Part shown: positions 22,274 through 32,852 of the stretch, one piece after another
Layout: each line of letters begins with the position of its first letter
Numbering within the stretch: the stretch's first letter is position 1
NCBI GenBank assembly: GCA_039602395.1
Contig: JBCNJP010000017.1
Location: forward strand, 19,704,870 to 19,768,869
Reading direction: 5' to 3'
From: Deinandra increscens subsp. villosa
Taxonomy: Eukaryota > Streptophyta > Magnoliopsida > Asterales > Asteraceae
DNA length: 64,000 bases
Program-made: the position numbers and the translations under genes
Notes under the pieces: model-generated
Told to the model about the DNA's origin: nothing
What the model saw: the letters and a program-made list of their open reading frames with translations, nothing else
Databases searched by the model: none

Positions 22274-22439
22274 TGTAACATCCCACATTGGTGGGAAGGG
22301 GAACTAAGCATGCCTTTATAAGGGTGTGGATACCTCCCCCACCAAGACGCGTTTTAAAACCGTGAGAGGCGGATGCCTGAGGGCATGCCGACTGCCAAAG
22401 CGGACAATATCTTGGTTGCGATGGGTCTGGGCTGTTACA
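22274..22439 (+). repeat. TRIM 3' LTR
   Basis: Same 166-bp repeat as 10041-10206, followed by the target-site duplication ACAAC. Confidence 0.85.
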
Positions 22440-22444
22440 ACAAC

Positions 22445-22917
22445 ATGGATGAGGTTTCCGTGCCTCGTTTTCTTTTAGTTACATTATCATTAATATTATA
22501 TGATAATAGTGATTTTGAGAATTGGTCATCTAGTTCTAATATATAGAGATTTCCTTCCAGATAGCCACAACCACAAACATGAGAGTTTAAAGTAATAGTG
22601 ACTTTGCCTTGGCCATGCAAAATTTCATAACCATCATTGTCTAACTTTGGTATTGATACTAAATTCCGAGTTATCCTCGGTACATATAATGTATCATAAA
22701 GTTTAATACAATGACCAGTTTTCATTATTAGTTGCATAGTGCCTACGGCTTCAACATTCAATTCATCACCATCTCCCACTTCAATTGTTCGTTGGTTTCT
22801 TTCCAGATTCCGGATTGTAAGGAATCCCTGAGTAAAATTTGTAACATGTACCATAGAACCAAAGTCAACCCACCAAGTGTTAACTGGAACATTTATGTTA
22901 AAAGACTCAAATATCAT
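22445..22917 (-). pseudogene. copia-1 protease/pre-integrase region
   Basis: Minus-strand translation includes W-W-V-D-F-G-S-M-V-H-V-T, the copia protease region. The usual D-S-G/D-T-G catalytic triad reads D-F-G here, so the active site appears lost. The pre-integrase segment follows (L-Y-V-P, N-L-V-S-I). The frame runs into the TRIM LTR at 22440; the rest of the polyprotein is at 9041-10040. Confidence 0.8.
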
Positions 22918-23809
22918 ATAAAGATGATTGATTACCTTTCTTAGTTAGCAACTCCTTGAACGTAAGGCAATCTCGCTGCCAGTGCCCCTTTCCATGGGAA
23001 AATTTGCAGTGAGGTTTACCTAAGGAGGTTTTGGGGCCATAAACGTTGCTTGTACTAACCTTTTGAACTTTAGAGCTTTCCCCTTTAATGGATTTTCCCT
23101 TCCTTTTCTTTGGGTCAGTGGTGGTGACGTGAACAACTGCTGGTATTTCTAGCTTTAGACGTTCCTTTTCCTGCACGCACATTGCTATCAATTCACTCAT
23201 TGTCCACTTATCTTTTTGAGTGTTATAATTTATCTTAAAAGCATCAAAACGTGCAGGAAGGGAGGCCATAATGAAATGCACCAGAAAACCATCGCTGATT
23301 TCCATGTCTAATCCCTTTAGCTTATGGGCCATGTCACTTATCATCATGATGTGTCCACGCACACCACTAACCCCATCATACTTCGTAGTAACCATTTTCA
23401 GAATTAGAGTGCTCGCATGTTCCTTAGAAGTTCCCTTAAACTGCTCCTCCACAGAATCCAAATAAGCCTTAGCATTTTCGGAATCTGGAATGGCACCCCT
23501 TATTGCAACAGAAATGAAATTCTTGATCACCATAAGAGACATTCTATTAGATCGCTCCCACTTTTCATACTCTTATTTTTGATCTGCTGTGCTTTGTGCA
23601 GTAAGAGCAGCAGGAGCTTCATGCCTCAATGCATAATCAAGATCCAACATACCAAGAGTAAGTTTCACAGTGTCCCTCCATGCGGCAAAGTTTGTTCCAT
23701 TCAAAGTTTCAATTCCAAATGTTGGAGTGATGGTGGATGCTAGATTGAGACAAGTATAAGAAGAAAATGATTTTAAGTGAGCTATAATATGAGGTATATA
23801 AGCAAGCAA
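22918..23809 (-). pseudogene. copia-1 gag (broken)
   Basis: Minus-strand UBN2-type gag: N-terminal L-N-G-T-N-F-A-A-W and L-D-L-D-Y-A-L (23573-23809), then Y-L-D-S-V-E-E-Q-F-K and F-I-M-A-S-L-P-A-R-F-D (22907-23542), with a stop between near 23573. The zinc knuckle reads C-K-F-S-H-G-K-G-H-W-Q-R-D-C: the second Cys is Ser, so metal binding is probably lost. A nearly identical fragment lies at 55805-56547. Confidence 0.85.
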
Positions 23810-24852
23810 ACATAATTACAACCATTTAAGATGTAGTCTGTTATAACACCAAATAACAGACTAAAGTAAGGTTCTACTTAAATGTTGGCTTCACTTTGGC
23901 TATGACCAACATTAAAGTGTTATGAACAAATTAAATATGAAGTTCTATTTGAACATTGGCTTCGCTTTGGCTATGACCACTATTCAAATTTTATGAACTA
24001 ATTAAGTATAAAGTTCCACTCAAACATTGACTTCGCTTTGGCTATGACCAATATTCAAGTATTATGAACAAAATGAAATAAGGTTCTACTAAAACATTGG
24101 CTTCGCTTTGGCTATGACCAATATTTAAGTATTATGAACATAAAAGTGCAAATATGACACACAAATCAAACTAATAAATAAGTAAACTATTTTCATACAA
24201 CAATCAAAATTTGATTTGTTGCAACATAAAACTACTTTGCACGCATACGACTCATGTCACTGTAATGTGACTAATTAGCAAAAATTACCACAATGAATTA
24301 ATATAATATATATGTGGTAATGGCCAAATTAATATAAACAGTAGTTGTCAAAAATATTGTAATCACTAATCATGAAAATATTTGTATGATAATTGTGAAA
24401 AGCAACATAAAAGTCATTACGGATAATTTACACAATAACTGTCAAATTATTTATTATATATGTCATGAATTAATACTTTGATGGAAGTTTGGCATAATAA
24501 ATAATTGCACAGTAATTAAAACTTGAAGAACTCAGTTTCATAAGATATATATAACATTAATCTAGATGCCAATCACATACTTCAATCAAATTTAGGACAC
24601 GAGACTTTAAGTTCAATATATCCAAAACTCATCCAATCTAAAATTTGTTTATAACTTTTTTGACATGAATACAATAGAACATATTTGCAGACTCAGTGTA
24701 ATCCACGAAATCAACTTATGTGGATGAAAATAATTGTCGATTTCAAAACTTAGTTTTTCTTTGATGACAAAGCCATAAAAAAGATTCGGAGAGAATGAAC
24801 CGAGTGTCAAGGAATAATAGTCATCTAGGATTGAATTGAAATGATCAACATC
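23810..24852 (-). other. copia-1 leader with four ~63-bp tandem repeats
   Basis: Noncoding region between primer-binding site and gag. At 23865-24135 a unit of about 63 bp repeats four times. The core is ATTGGCTTCGCTTTGGCTAT followed by GACCAATATT..AAGT..TATGAAC. The remainder is AT-rich with no further signal seen. Confidence 0.7.
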
Positions 24853-24864
24853 GCTCTGATACCA
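24853..24864 (-). promoter_or_regulatory. copia-1 primer-binding site
   Basis: Complement of TGGTATCAGAGC, a few bases inside the 5' LTR; initiator tRNA-Met type. Confidence 0.8.
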
Positions 24865-24870
24865 CATCGC

Positions 24871-25218
24871 TCTAAAACATATAAAGTGAAGACATACCGG
24901 TAGGGATGGAGATTATAGATGACGATGATGATGCCATAGCCATGATGTTCTTCTCTTCCCTTTAGATGTCTTTGATTGATGGATTTGTGTTTAGAGAGAA
25001 TAGTGTATGTATGTGGTGTTTTGTTTTCTCTAAAATGATTTATTTATAAGACATCAAAGGGCAAGAGACCCTTCATATTATGTGATTATTTCCATCAAAT
25101 AATGACTACATTAATAGGGACTTTATATCATATTTTCATAAGGACTTTATGTCTCTTTATGTCACTTTGGTCATTAATAAAATGATCATAAAGGACACAT
25201 GTAGGAATATTTCCAACA
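24871..25218 (-). repeat. copia-1 5' LTR
   Basis: Matches 6601-6951. In element orientation it begins TGTTGGAAATATTCC (plus-strand end ..TTTCCAACA at 25218). The inner boundary is approximate. Confidence 0.8.
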
Positions 25219-25239
25219 CTTTGTACAATAAGTTTTCCC

Positions 25240-25250
25240 TATGTGTGTGC

Positions 25251-25341
<91 letters not shown>

Positions 25342-25512
25342 TAGGTTCAAATGAGAACTTTTTGTTTTGAGAACTTTTGAGAACTAAATCTCAACCACAA
25401 ATTTCAGGGGGACCACTACAATTCATGGGAGGGGGGATACATGTAAATAAATTTGTGGCTCAAATTAGTTCTTTTTAGTTCTCAAACCAAATTGGTTCTC
25501 AAATGATCCTCT

Positions 25513-25570
<58 letters not shown>

Positions 25571-25965
25571 GAAGGATCCTGTGAAAACACGAAAATCAAT
25601 ATTAAAACCTACACAACTTCTTCACACGTTAATGTTTTTTCATAAAATTGGCGCCAAATGTCTTAGAATTACGTTATCTTCAATTCTGGAAACAAATTTT
25701 ATAAAAAAATAGCGTTTTTTTCCCAGTGTGATACACATGTGTATCATCATCATTACTACTGCACAAAAACGAATTATCATGTGTAAAAACACTCCTTATG
25801 TTAAAAACATATTAAAAACATTAAAACATTTATGGTACTAATGTTAATGATACATAATTATAAGACTTTTGGTGAAAATTTTTAAAAAATATATTAACAT
25901 ATGAAAAAGTTATGTTGGTTTTAAGATGGTTTTCGCAAAATATATGCGTTTTCGCATGATCATTT

Positions 25966-26020
<55 letters not shown>
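25240..26020. repeat. GT/TA microsatellites holding two inverted-repeat elements
   Basis: A GT run leads into (TA)n at 25268-25337. An element at 25338-25516 has ends GGGTTAGGTTCAAATGAGAAC and the inverse of GGGAGAGGATCATTTGAGAAC. (TA)n follows to about 25566. A second element at 25567-25969 has ends GGGGAAGGATCCTGTGAAAAC and the inverse of GGGAAATGATCATGCGAAAAC, then (TA)n to 26018. The two interiors are unrelated but the ends are alike. Both resemble MITEs that insert in TA microsatellites, as Micron does in rice. Open frames through the TA tracts are meaningless. Confidence 0.7.
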
Positions 26021-26021
<1 letters not shown>

Positions 26022-26290
26022 CTACTATATAATGCATATTGCTCACAAGGTATTTTCATCATACATAAATGCTTAATTTCAAGACGCGTACAACTAAATA
26101 AGCCACATGTAAAAGTTCATAAAGTATAAATTAGCTGAGTTCGCTCATATCCCACATTGATTCTTAGATAAATTTTTAAAGTTCTCCATCTCTATATAAT
26201 GAAGGAAATAAGATTACACCAAAATCTGAAACCTACAAATTGGCTTGTGAAATGATATGGATTTATTTTTCTCATATTGAATACTAGGTT
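26021..26290. repeat. 270-bp repeat, copy a (uninterrupted)
   Basis: Resembles 37665-37692 plus 38409-38670: GCATATTGCTCA, TTTTCATCATACA, AGACGCGTACAACTAAATAAGC and CTTGTGAAATGATATGGATT recur in order. In the other copy a hAT-like element splits it after GCATATTG; here the site is empty. Confidence 0.75.
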
Positions 26291-26913
26291 TGTAACTCGT
26301 GTATTACACGGACCAACGTATAACCAACTGAACACAAACATAAAGAAATGAAATTTGAATGGTATGTTTGTTATGCATGTATATTTTTAATAAAAAAATT
26401 AAGATAATTAAAAGGAAGTGACTCGAATTAAGTCGGTATATTTTTTAAGACGAAAGTATTAAAATTAATAATCCATTTCCATTTCCATTTCCTCACCATT
26501 TCATTAAAGTAACCTTAGGTCTCAGGGCTGTAGTTTTTGCAACGGTCGCTGGATCCTTTGTGGTATCACATACAACATTCATCTATGATTGTGATTCAGT
26601 ACGTGTTAATCTAATTCTGTGCTGATTTTAATTCAACATGTATGAAGGAAAATATCCTATAAACTACAAACATAAAAACATGGCAGATATATAAAGTATT
26701 AGATAGGGATTTTATAGTGAAAAGCCAAAACAAAATCTATAAGATATCTCATCATCCTATGAGTTCAAACTTGGAATAATTTTTGCACCCATAATTATTT
26801 GAAAAAATCTACCTATTGATTAGTTAGCAATGCCACAAAAATGTACAATCGAAAAACATGTAAACTAACTTAAATCCAATACCTATGTTTTTAGAGAACT
26901 CAAGAGCTATTGT
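26291..26913. other. AT-rich spacer
   Basis: No gene, RNA or repeat signal seen by reading both strands. Confidence 0.4.
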
Positions 26914-27199
26914 CAGGGGCGGATTCAGAAAAAAATTTCAGGGGTAGCGTTAAAAAAAAATTTGCCGGGACTAACGGGGTTCGGGGGCTGCGTCCCCGAA
27001 AAAAAATTTAGGTAATTAACGGGCTTTTGATCATATTTTCAAGTCAGGATCTAACTTAAAACCATAAAATTTATTCGAGGTGTAGCGGAAAATTCGTTTC
27101 AGGGGTAGGGAAATACCGAAAATCAAAATAATTGCACATCGCAGTAAAAGTTCAGGGGTAGCGGACGCTACCCCTGCCCTTCAAGTAGGTCCGCCCCTA
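26914..27199. mobile_element. hAT-like MITE (about 286 bp)
   Basis: Ends CAGGGGCGGA and TCCGCCCCTA (inverted 9 of 10). Flanked by GCTATTGT and GCTATAGT, an 8-bp duplication with one mismatch. Interior repeats of CAGGGGTAG; noncoding. Confidence 0.75.
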
Positions 27200-27401
27200 G
27201 CTATAGTAGCAAGCACCTGACATCTCTAAAGCTAGAATTTAATGAACATAATATAATATGCCTGGACTGTCTTTATAATGAAATGGTAACATTGGTACGT
27301 CAGAATTTCATAATCCTAAGTTAAGATATATTACAGTGTTCGCAGCCTCTTTGTACCTTGTTTGAAAAACGATCTGGTTGAATTAAAGATTATTTATCAT
27401 A

Positions 27402-27812
27402 GGGATGGTTATAATGAAAACCACTCCGAGTTGGAAAAACTATGAAAACTCTTTAAAAACGGGGTCAAAAAGTTTTTTTTTCCTTCAATTCTTTTATGAT
27501 GAATCTCTAGGTTAAGTGTGAAAAAATCAAAAAAACGCCGAGGGGATTTTTTTTAAAAAATATAACAAGTCCGCAATGTTACATATGTAACACATTTGTG
27601 CGCAGATTGTTACATATGTAACAACACCGTTTTTGAGATTTTTTTAAAAAACTCCCTCAGTGTTTTTATTTTTATTTTTTTACACCTAGTGGTAGCCTAT
27701 AACTTAGAGAATCACCATTAAAAAATTTAAGGAAAAAAAAAACTTTTTGACCCGTTTTTAAAGAGTTTACATAGTTTTTCCAACTCGAAATGGTTTTCAT
27801 TCTACCCTTCCT
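27402..27812. mobile_element. Mutator-like MITE with long terminal inverted repeats
   Basis: Left arm GAAAACCACTCCGAGTTGG..AACTCTTTAAAAACGGG and right arm complementary to it (CCCGTTTTTAAAGAGTT..CCAACTCGAAATGG), about 75 bp each. Flanks TATTTATCAT and TATTTGTCAT give a 9-10 bp duplication with one mismatch. The interior contains two direct copies of the palindromic motif GTTACATATGTAAC near 27577 and 27609. No coding sequence. Confidence 0.75.
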
Positions 27813-28409
27813 CTATTTGTCATAGATCAATTCATATCAACTAAGAGATCTTTATATGTTTCAAAGGTGTAAATTTACTTACATTTATGCTGACACAAAA
27901 CATAAGCGCGGTGGCTTCGTTAAAAAGTCCAACCAAAACTTATATGTATAACGAACTATTATAAGTCAAGACATTTTTGGAAGTTTAAACAACTACACAA
28001 CCATATTAACTAATTTATTAAAAGTAGCTTTACATTGATTAATTCTTGCAGTTCCAATCAGTTGCAGAGAATAAATGTGTCCTACAAACCCAGTAACATA
28101 CATTATTCATAGAAGAAAAAACCAAAAAGCAACGGGTCATTTGTAAGGTTAGTAGTATATCACTTAGAAAACCACCATTTGACCTAATCATTTCATTGGG
28201 ACACCTTAAAACAAGTAGCAAATGATAACATTTTTTCAACATCTAACTGAAACCTAAAAGTTCACCTCTATAATCCAACTGAAAAAAAATTAACATAAGA
28301 AGGTCCATAAACCTTAATCCCAAAAAGTCTAGTAACACCTCCATGTCTAATTCAATGTTTTTGCAACTTTACATTTAAACCTTCAAGGTAAATCAAAATA
28401 CTTTAGATT
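27813..28409. other. Spacer without recognisable features
   Basis: AT-rich; only short random open frames. Confidence 0.4.
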
Positions 28410-28414
28410 CAAAA

Positions 28415-28654
28415 TGATAGGGAATCAAAATGGTAATTGCTCAGGTATAGAATCTTAACAAACGTATTGTCTGATTATAATATCGCGATCATCCTTATTG
28501 GATACATCGCTGTGTATGTATATATATACAATGAGGGTATGTCGGTTCCAAGTAACCGTCATATACAAATATTACATAATAGACACACTAAATTACATAA
28601 TGACATATTTAGACCTAGGTTTAACTTTGGGATATTGACGGGATTAACCCAACA
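28415..28654 (-). repeat. copia-2 3' LTR
   Basis: 240 bp, TG..CA ends, near-identical to the other LTR. In element orientation it starts TGTTGGGTTAATCCC. Confidence 0.9.
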
Positions 28655-28672
28655 ATCTCCCCCTTAATCTCG
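28655..28672 (-). promoter_or_regulatory. copia-2 polypurine tract
   Basis: On the minus strand TTAAGGGGGAGAT precedes TGTTGGGTT directly. It overlaps the 3' end of the RNase H frame. Confidence 0.8.
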
Positions 28673-29560
28673 TTCAATGTCTTGAAGGTCTTCGACTCCA
28701 AGTAGGTCTCTCATAATTGCAAACTTGACTCGATGTAAGGGCTTCGTTAGTATATCAGCTCGTTGTAATTCTCCGCTTACGTGTTCCACCATGATTTGAT
28801 CTTTTTCAACCCATTCTCTTATAGAGTGGTAGCGAGTGTCGATATGTTTGCTTCGTCCATGGAAGACAGGATTCTTCATTAAGGTGATTGCAGACTTGTT
28901 GTCCACTAGAATAGTTACCTTGTCAACCTTCCAACCTGTTATTTCACTTAGTAGTCGTTTTAACCATAAAGCTTGAGTTGTTGCGGCTGTTGCTGCTATA
29001 AATTCAGATTCACAAGAAGATAGTGCCACAGATCCTTGCTTTTGAGTACTCCAACTAATTGGTGCATTTCCGAAATAGAATATTATACCAGTTGTACCTT
29101 TTCCTTCTTCGGTGTTGACTCCATAACTACTATCACTATATCCTATTAATTTACAGTTGTCCTTTCGATATGTGATCCCGTAGTTTTTAGTTCCTTTGAT
29201 GTATCGAAGTACTTGTTTGATTGCCTTTTGATGTATTTCTTTTGGTTCTTGCATGAAGCGACTTAGTAAGCCCACAGAATAACTTAAGTCGGGTCTAGTG
29301 TGAAGCAAGTACCTTAAGCAACCTATAATACTTCTATATTCAGTTGGGTCAACTAAGTTTCCACCATCTACTTTGGTTAGCTTTAGTCCTGGATCCATAG
29401 GGTTCTTGGTTTCATTGCAGTCAAGCATGTTCGAAGACTTTAGAATTTTGTTGATGTAGCTTGATTGCTTGATCGATATTTCACCCTTTGATTGAGTAAC
29501 CTCAATTCCTAAGTAGTAAGCAAGAAGACCTAAATCACTCATTTCGAATTTCTTTTCCAT
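28664..29560 (-). pseudogene. copia-2 reverse transcriptase end and RNase H
   Basis: Open for 298 codons: Y-Y-L-G-I-E-V, L-H-T-R-P-D-L, L-R-Y-I-K-G-T, then RNase H with G-Y-S-D-S-S-Y, W-S-T-Q-K-Q, S-S-C-E-S-E-F, V-D-N-K-S-A-I and a C-terminal K-H-I-D-T-R-Y-H-S-I-R-E. A TAA lies directly upstream (about 29563-29565) in the same frame as the reverse transcriptase before it, so one nonsense change separates the two parts; the ATG at 29560 is internal, not a native start. Otherwise well preserved. Confidence 0.85.
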
Positions 29561-30785
29561 TTATGACTTAAAGTTGCTGATTTCGGTCTTGGGAGATCCA
29601 GTTACTATAAGATCATCAACATACACTCCGACTAGTAGTGTTGATGTTTTGGTGTTCTTGATGTATACGGCTTGTTCCAAGTTGCATTTCTTAAAGTTTA
29701 GAGACTTCAAGGTATGATCTAGTTTAACGTTCCATGCTCTTGGGGCTTGTCGAAGTCCGTATAGTGCTCTTGAGAGTTTATAGACCTTTCCTACATTTTC
29801 TGGTTTCACAAAACCTTCGGGTTGCGAGACATATACTTCTTCTTTTAATTCACCATGTAGAAAGGCAGATTTGACGTCAAGATGATGTACTTCCCATTGA
29901 TTGTATGCAGCCAAAGCTAAAATTAGACGTATTGTTTCCATTCGTGCCACGGGAGCGAATACTTCATCAAAATCAATTCCGTGTTGTTGCACGTAGCCTT
30001 TAGCCACCAAACGTGCTTTGTGTTTCAGAATGTTGCCGTTTGCATCACGTTTAGTTTTGAATATCCACTTTAGTCCGATTGCTTTGTGGTTGTCAGGTAA
30101 AGTAGTTAATTCCCAAGTTTTGTTCTTGTTGATGGATTCTAATTCAGTTTCCATAGCTTTTATCCATATTTTGTCTTGAGAAGCTTCTTTATAGTTTTGA
30201 GGTTCATCTTCGGCTAGAAGTAATTGATTATTTGGAATTTCAATCTCTGGAGCCCGTTCATAAATTTCATTGAGTGATCTAAAACCTTTAAGAGGTGTGT
30301 GATCAAATGGTGCATGGCTACTTTGTGTGGTTGATGAAGATGATTGAGTGTGTGATTCGATTGTGCTTGGTTCAGATGTTGATGTTGATGGTGTTTGAGT
30401 AACAGGTGAGTCTGGTGGAGTTTGTTGAGACTCATATCCATCATCGTCATCATTATCATTATGTTCATTTTCATTTTCATTTTCATCATTTGTAGGAGGT
30501 TCATGGATGATTGGTAGAGTTTCTGTTTGAGTAGGTTCAATAATGAAATCAGTCCACTCTTGATTTGTATCTTGTGTGTAGTTTGTCCAATCCCATGATT
30601 CCTTTTCCTTGAACTTTACATCACGGCTTATGCAAATTCTATTTGTTGTAGGATCAAATAACCTATAGGCTTTTGTTCCATGTTCGGTGCCTAAATATAC
30701 CATAGGTGTGCTTCTATCATCAAGTTTCTTGAGATGAACCGATGGTACTTTTGAATAAGCTAGGCAACCGAAAATCCTAAGATGG
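29561..30785 (-). pseudogene. copia-2 integrase tail, linker and reverse transcriptase
   Basis: Minus-strand frame includes the integrase C-terminal motif (Y-R-L-F-D-P-T-T-N-R) and an acidic, Asn/Glu/Ser-rich linker with E-N-E-N-E-N repeats. Reverse transcriptase follows: W-I-F-K-T-K, R-L-V-A-K-G-Y, L-D-V-K-S-A-F-L-H-G, Q-P-E-G-F, Y-G-L-R-Q-A-P-R-A-W and catalytic V-Y-V-D-D-L-I-V. It is joined upstream, across the solo LTR, to the gag-integrase frame at 34076. Confidence 0.88.
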
Positions 30786-32041
30786 TTTATTGTGACAGCT
30801 GGTAATTTCTCAGGTTAATTCCGTTAATAACTCTTGTTACTTTTCAATAACATCCGTTACCTCGGTTAACTAGGATTGTATATGAGCACTACACATGAGT
30901 CTAGATGTCGGTTAAGTAACATGAATAATTATAATTCGTGATTTTATGTAAATCATATATTATGATTTCATGTGAACACTTTGTCATTTTATGTGACCAA
31001 ATTCATTTATAATTTTAGGGGATATATATATACAAACACACTTAACATTTCATGTTTTTATGTGGCAACGTATCACATAGCCACATACGAGTTTACAATC
31101 AAAACATCGTTGGAATTACGCACAGTAATCTATGATTTTATGTGAATCATTTATATAACTATAAATTAGTATATATGAATTTGTGTGTACCAATTAGGTT
31201 TACACCTTATAAACATTATACGTCGTTTTTATTTGGACAAACATACGTGTTCTTCGGTTAAAGTTACTTTTTGTTAACCCCGTTAGTGTTCTTTGTCGAT
31301 TGTTAACTTTAATGGACCACTTTTGGCAATTCCTAAACTGTCTTTAACTAAACAAATCATGGAGGGGTCTGTTGTGTAATTTCTTTAACTTGTTTCCTCA
31401 TGGGTAATATAGTGAGGGGCTATTTTTGCAAATTTGCAAAACTTGATTTGAAAAGATTTAATCACGGCGACGTAACCGACTCCCTCCTTAACTCCTAATT
31501 CACTATCCACGACGGTTTCAAACCAAATAACCAATCGATCGGTCGCACCTTGTAATCATTGGAGGAAGATTGTATCTCATTTGATTTTCTCATCTTTCAT
31601 TCGAACCATCGAGCTCTCGCTCGTTGCTGCTCCGGTAGAACAAGCATCACCGAAGCTCTCCTTTTTCCGGCCAAACACCACCACTACACCACCGATCGAG
31701 CACCCTTTTGTCATCACTAGTCACTGCTTGGAGCAACCAAGGTTTCTAGGTCGTTGGCGGGTGCCGGGAATCCGGGATAGAAGTCGGAGTCGTGCTCGGT
31801 TCGAGTTCGAGTTCGTTTTTCTTCATCAAATCACGTCAACATCTCATATTTGATTCAAGGTAAGCGATCCTCTATGTTATTCGCATCATTTCTGTGCCTC
31901 TGGTTCGTGTTTCATGTTTTCACGATTTTCCGGCGACCGGAAAACGGGCTCCGGCAATTAGGGTTCCGATGGGTTGGGATAAAAGGAAGGAGCTGACCCG
32001 ATGGGATCGGGTTATAATACTGGAAACCGGATACTAAATCG

Positions 32042-32132
32042 ATCGCCTAGTTGGCCCAATGGTTTAATCTCTCCTCTCGTTCGCATGAGGTCGAAGGTTC
32101 GAAACCCGGACCACCCCTCTTCTTTTTTTTTT
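32042..32132 (+). repeat. tRNA-like (SINE-head) segment 1
   Basis: A box TGGCCCAATGG (32052-32062) fits TRGYNNANNNG fully; B box GGTTCGAAACC (32096-32106) fits GGTTCGANNCC; about 33 bp separate them, as in tRNA genes. A run of ten T follows at 32123. No convincing cloverleaf, so not called a tRNA gene. Confidence 0.6.
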
Positions 32133-32200
32133 GCTATTCGGACCAGATCCTGGTCGCTGGTGTTGGATATAGGATTTCTGGTCCGCTATGATTACCAATA

Positions 32201-32285
32201 GAAGGTCTGTCCGAGTGGTTTAGGCACAAGAATTGCATCCAGGGGTCGTGGGTTCGAGCCTAGGAAGCCTTATTCTTTTTTTTTT
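32201..32285 (+). repeat. tRNA-like (SINE-head) segment 2
   Basis: A box TGTCCGAGTGG (32208-32218, one mismatch; resembles tRNA-Leu/Ser) and B box GGTTCGAGCC (32251-32260), followed by a T run at 32276-32285. It lies 70 bp after segment 1 on the same strand. Confidence 0.55.
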
Positions 32286-32624
32286 CTTCTGATTTTCTTA
32301 ATGTTGTGTGAGCTAAAGTCTGGTTTACAATATTCCCTTGGTGAACTATAAAACCCGACAACTATTGGAATGGTTTAGGTAATTATAAAAGTGTCGTTTT
32401 TGATTTGAAACATAAAGTAAACGGTTTATGGATACGAGATTTAATATAAAATTGTAGTTTTCTTTATTTATTACTCGTATCATTGTAATGCAACATGTTT
32501 ATATATATTTAGTCTATTGAGACTCGTTGGACGATTTTATGGATTATATAAATATATACATCTCGTTGAAATCTAGTCATTAACGTCATTTGCGTGTTTG
32601 GGTTATATATATATATATATATAT

Positions 32625-32852
32625 GGTGAGGTTCATTGTAGACACCCTCATAAGTGTAGACAGGTAGACACCCTATTTCACATATGAAATTACTTTATTT
32701 CACATGTGTTTTCACATGTGAAATTTTCTGAACAATGAGAAAAATAAAATAAAAGAAAAAATAAATTAATCATAACCATTAGATCAAGAGATCTAATGGT
32801 GAAAAAAGGTGTCTACCTGTCTACACTTATGAAGGTGTCTACAATGAACTTT

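Larger units (their letters stand above)
10041..22439 (+). mobile_element. Compound insertion: TRIM ends carrying a Ty3/gypsy interior
   Basis: The outer ends are two 166-bp TRIM-type LTRs (10041-10206 and 22274-22439), TGTAACATCC..GCTGTTACA. They are flanked by a perfect 5-bp target-site duplication ACAAC (10036-10040 and 22440-22444). The duplication restores the copia-1 sequence across the insertion. Inside, in order: primer-binding site, gypsy leader, 207-codon ORF, gypsy polyprotein (broken), polypurine tract, gypsy LTR with inverted end, second gypsy LTR, second primer-binding site, short TRIM interior, TRIM polypurine tract. The gypsy part has no target-site duplication of its own. Its junctions with the TRIM fall on the shared primer-binding site. 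Confidence 0.85.
6601..25218 (-). mobile_element. Ty1/copia element copia-1 (decayed), split by a 12.4-kb insertion
   Basis: Reading on the minus strand from 25218: 5' LTR, primer-binding site, repeat-bearing leader, gag, protease, [compound insertion 10041-22439], integrase, reverse transcriptase, RNase H, polypurine tract, 3' LTR. This gag-PR-INT-RT-RH order defines Ty1/copia. Without the insertion the element would be about 6.2 kb. Several in-frame stops interrupt it. The flanks show no clear target-site duplication. A partial second copy of its 5' half lies at 55802-57905. Confidence 0.9.

Noticed and set aside
25149..26129. Open frames rich in Ile-Tyr
   Set aside because: They are translations of TA microsatellites.
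32001..32285. Functional tRNA genes in the solo LTR
   Set aside because: A and B boxes are present but no full cloverleaf or normal acceptor stem could be drawn; called tRNA-like only.
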